From NCBI GenBank assembly GCA_001873165.1, contig MNYO01000123.1, positions 1 to 10,986 of the forward strand: DNA of 10,986 nucleotides, given 5' to 3'. The notes under the pieces are model-generated. The model saw only the letters and a list, made by a program, of their open reading frames with translations, was not told where the DNA came from and did not search any database. The position numbers and the translations under genes are program-made. This document shows positions 10,555 to 10,986 of the stretch, piece by piece. The stretch comes from Candidatus Gracilibacteria bacterium CG2_30_37_12. Lineage in GTDB: Bacteria; Patescibacteriota; Gracilibacteria; BD1-5; UBA2023. Position 1 is the stretch's first letter, and every line of letters begins with the position of its first letter.

Positions 10555-10618
10555 TGAAAGTATTCCGTTTGTTTTTACGACAATCGAAATAGGCAGTAAA
10601 GAGCTTAGTGAGGTTCAT
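10490..10618 (-). pseudogene. Out-of-frame N-terminal piece of the DGR reverse transcriptase
   Basis: An ATG at 10618 opens a 42-codon frame ending in TAG at 10490-10492. Its first 23 residues (with LFTAYFDCRKNKRNT) look like the usual DGR reverse transcriptase start (L-x-x-AY-x-x-C/A-R-x-x-K-R). After about 10553 the family sequence continues in the next frame, as RFNYESNLIQLH, so the residues encoded below that point are out of frame. The piece is therefore best read as the true gene start, separated from the main ORF by a small indel. A sequencing error is also possible. Confidence 0.65.
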
Positions 10619-10641
10619 AAATTTAGGAGTTGGCGTATAAA

Positions 10642-10681
10642 AAACTCCCCATAAATCGTCTTATAGAGTTATGGGGAGTTT
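10642..10681 (-). terminator. Strong intrinsic terminator hairpin after the VR-like segment
   Basis: A 13-bp perfect inverted repeat (arms 10642-10654 and 10669-10681, core ACTCCCC/GGGGAGT) has a 14-base loop. On the minus strand a run of six T follows directly, as in a Rho-independent terminator. It begins one base after the TAG of the VR-like ORF. Its place right behind the VR is also where several DGRs carry a hairpin that helps target recognition, so a second role is possible. Confidence 0.8.
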
Positions 10682-10682
10682 C

Positions 10683-10871
10683 CTAGTTCTTGAGACAACG
10701 CACAGAGAATCCGTACGCCCGAACACCGTTACCCGCAGGGTACACGGCAGTGGAATTGAAGGCCAGATCGTAACCGGTCGTCGTGTCCGGACTAGACGAC
10801 CAGTAGAAGCCGTACGGCCCCTGAGTAGCGAGCGAACCGTCGGAGGCATTGCGGTAGCCTGCGTATGGCAT
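10683..10871 (-). CDS. DGR variable-region-like C-terminal segment of a C-type-lectin-fold target protein (truncated or 5' incomplete)
   Basis: From an internal ATG this encodes 62 residues, beginning MPYAGYRNASDGSL, with GFYWSSSPD in the middle and ending GFSVRCLKN before TAG. That is the C-terminal end of the Fib_succ_major/C-type-lectin-like proteins that serve as DGR targets. Homology-like residues (LNLPTVLK) continue upstream in frame to about 10895, so the ATG is not a natural start. The frame is open to the window edge, but the sequence beyond about 10900 holds a terminator-like hairpin and looks non-coding. Base composition is striking: by hand count about 59% GC and about one A in six, in an AT-rich genome. 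Adenine-directed mutagenesis would leave such a trace, which favours a VR over a template repeat; a template would be rich in AAC/AAT codons at the variable sites. Best read as a displaced or partial VR. Confidence 0.65.
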   Translation of the reverse strand: MPYAGYRNASDGSLATQGPYGFYWSSSPDTTTGYDLAFNSTAVYPAGNGVRAYGFSVRCLKN

Positions 10872-10925
10872 TTTAAGTACTGTCGGGAGATTAAGAGTAT
10901 TAGACTTGTCCCGTAATAATATATT
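10872..10925 (-). other. Spacer between hairpin and VR-like segment, partly VR-homologous
   Basis: The part nearest the VR (to about 10895) still encodes family-like residues (NTLNLPTVLK). Beyond that I see no coding signal. A weak CGGGA/TCCCG pairing with a long loop spans the middle. No promoter or ribosome binding site is evident. Confidence 0.4.
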
Positions 10926-10960
10926 TACAAAAAAGAGGAGGTTTTCTCTTCTTTTTTGTA
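10926..10960. terminator. Bidirectional terminator-like hairpin
   Basis: A 15-bp inverted repeat (arms 10926-10940 and 10946-10960) with one G:T pair and a 5-base loop. Each strand has A-rich and T-rich ends (six A and six T), so it could stop transcription in either direction. It probably ends a minus-strand gene entering from beyond the right edge: one minus frame there reaches TAG at 10964-10966, just before the hairpin. That gene is otherwise outside the window. Confidence 0.65.
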
Positions 10961-10986
10961 TTTCTATGTATTTCCAAATGACGTTT

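Noticed and set aside
10683..10871. The VR-like segment as the DGR template repeat.
   Set aside because: Its position upstream of the reverse transcriptase would fit, but it is A-poor and lacks the AAC/AAT codons expected at variable sites. Not fully excluded; the matching copy is needed.
10671..10916. A plus-strand ORF over the VR-like segment.
   Set aside because: The minus strand gives a recognisable lectin-fold end with a matching stop and terminator; the plus frame gives an Arg/Thr-rich sequence with no family resemblance.
10964..10986. The last codons of a minus-strand gene ending in TAG before the 10926-10960 hairpin.
   Set aside because: Only seven codons are visible, too little to support a coding call; noted only as a possible reason for the terminator.
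1..10986. UGA as tryptophan (code 4) instead of glycine.
   Set aside because: The TGA in the HIT protein replaces a conserved Gly, and in the PDWLKG repeat it alternates with GGA/GGT.
1..10986. tRNA, rRNA, CRISPR array or insertion sequence.
   Set aside because: I saw no cloverleaf, no regularly spaced direct repeats and no transposase motif on either strand.

Overview
All recognisable genes lie on the minus strand and read from high to low coordinates. Most of them make sense only if UGA is read as glycine (genetic code 25). Read that way, the broken frames join into long proteins with no remaining stops. Seventeen in-frame TGA codons are visible, and several fall at positions where the protein families have a conserved Gly. 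This, the AT-rich DNA and the large surface proteins point to Absconditabacteria (SR1) or Gracilibacteria (BD1-5/GN02) of the Patescibacteria/CPR. I cannot tell these two lineages apart from this window.

Layout in transcription order. (1) 10986-10683 holds a bidirectional terminator-like hairpin. It is followed by a short GC-rich coding stretch that looks like the diversified 3' end (variable region, VR) of a diversity-generating retroelement (DGR) target protein of the C-type-lectin-like/Fib_succ_major type, and then by a strong terminator hairpin. (2) 10618-9427 is a DGR-type reverse transcriptase with IGNLTSQ and YVDD motifs. Its N-terminal end sits in another frame, which suggests a small deletion. 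(3) 9339-9031 is a HIT (histidine triad) protein. (4) 8991-7546 is a membrane-anchored extracellular solute-binding protein with no transporter partners in view. (5) 7446-1858 is a giant surface protein of about 1862 residues: signal peptide, a two-helix segment resembling type IV secretion pilins of Patescibacteria, an array of PKD/Ig-like domains, a helical region, a Gly-rich membrane segment, and a charged cytoplasmic tail with six PDWLK motifs. (6) 1763 to the left edge is a second large membrane protein with three helices and PKD-like extracellular domains, cut by the window.

Genes 5 and 6 probably work together at the cell envelope, perhaps in a pilus- or secretion-linked surface structure used for contact with a host or prey cell; that is inference. 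The reverse transcriptase and VR belong to a DGR that diversifies a binding protein. No A-rich template repeat is visible in the window, so the DGR is incomplete here: template and full target must lie beyond the right edge or elsewhere, or the element is decaying. Gaps between genes are short, and there is no gene-free stretch over 300 bases.
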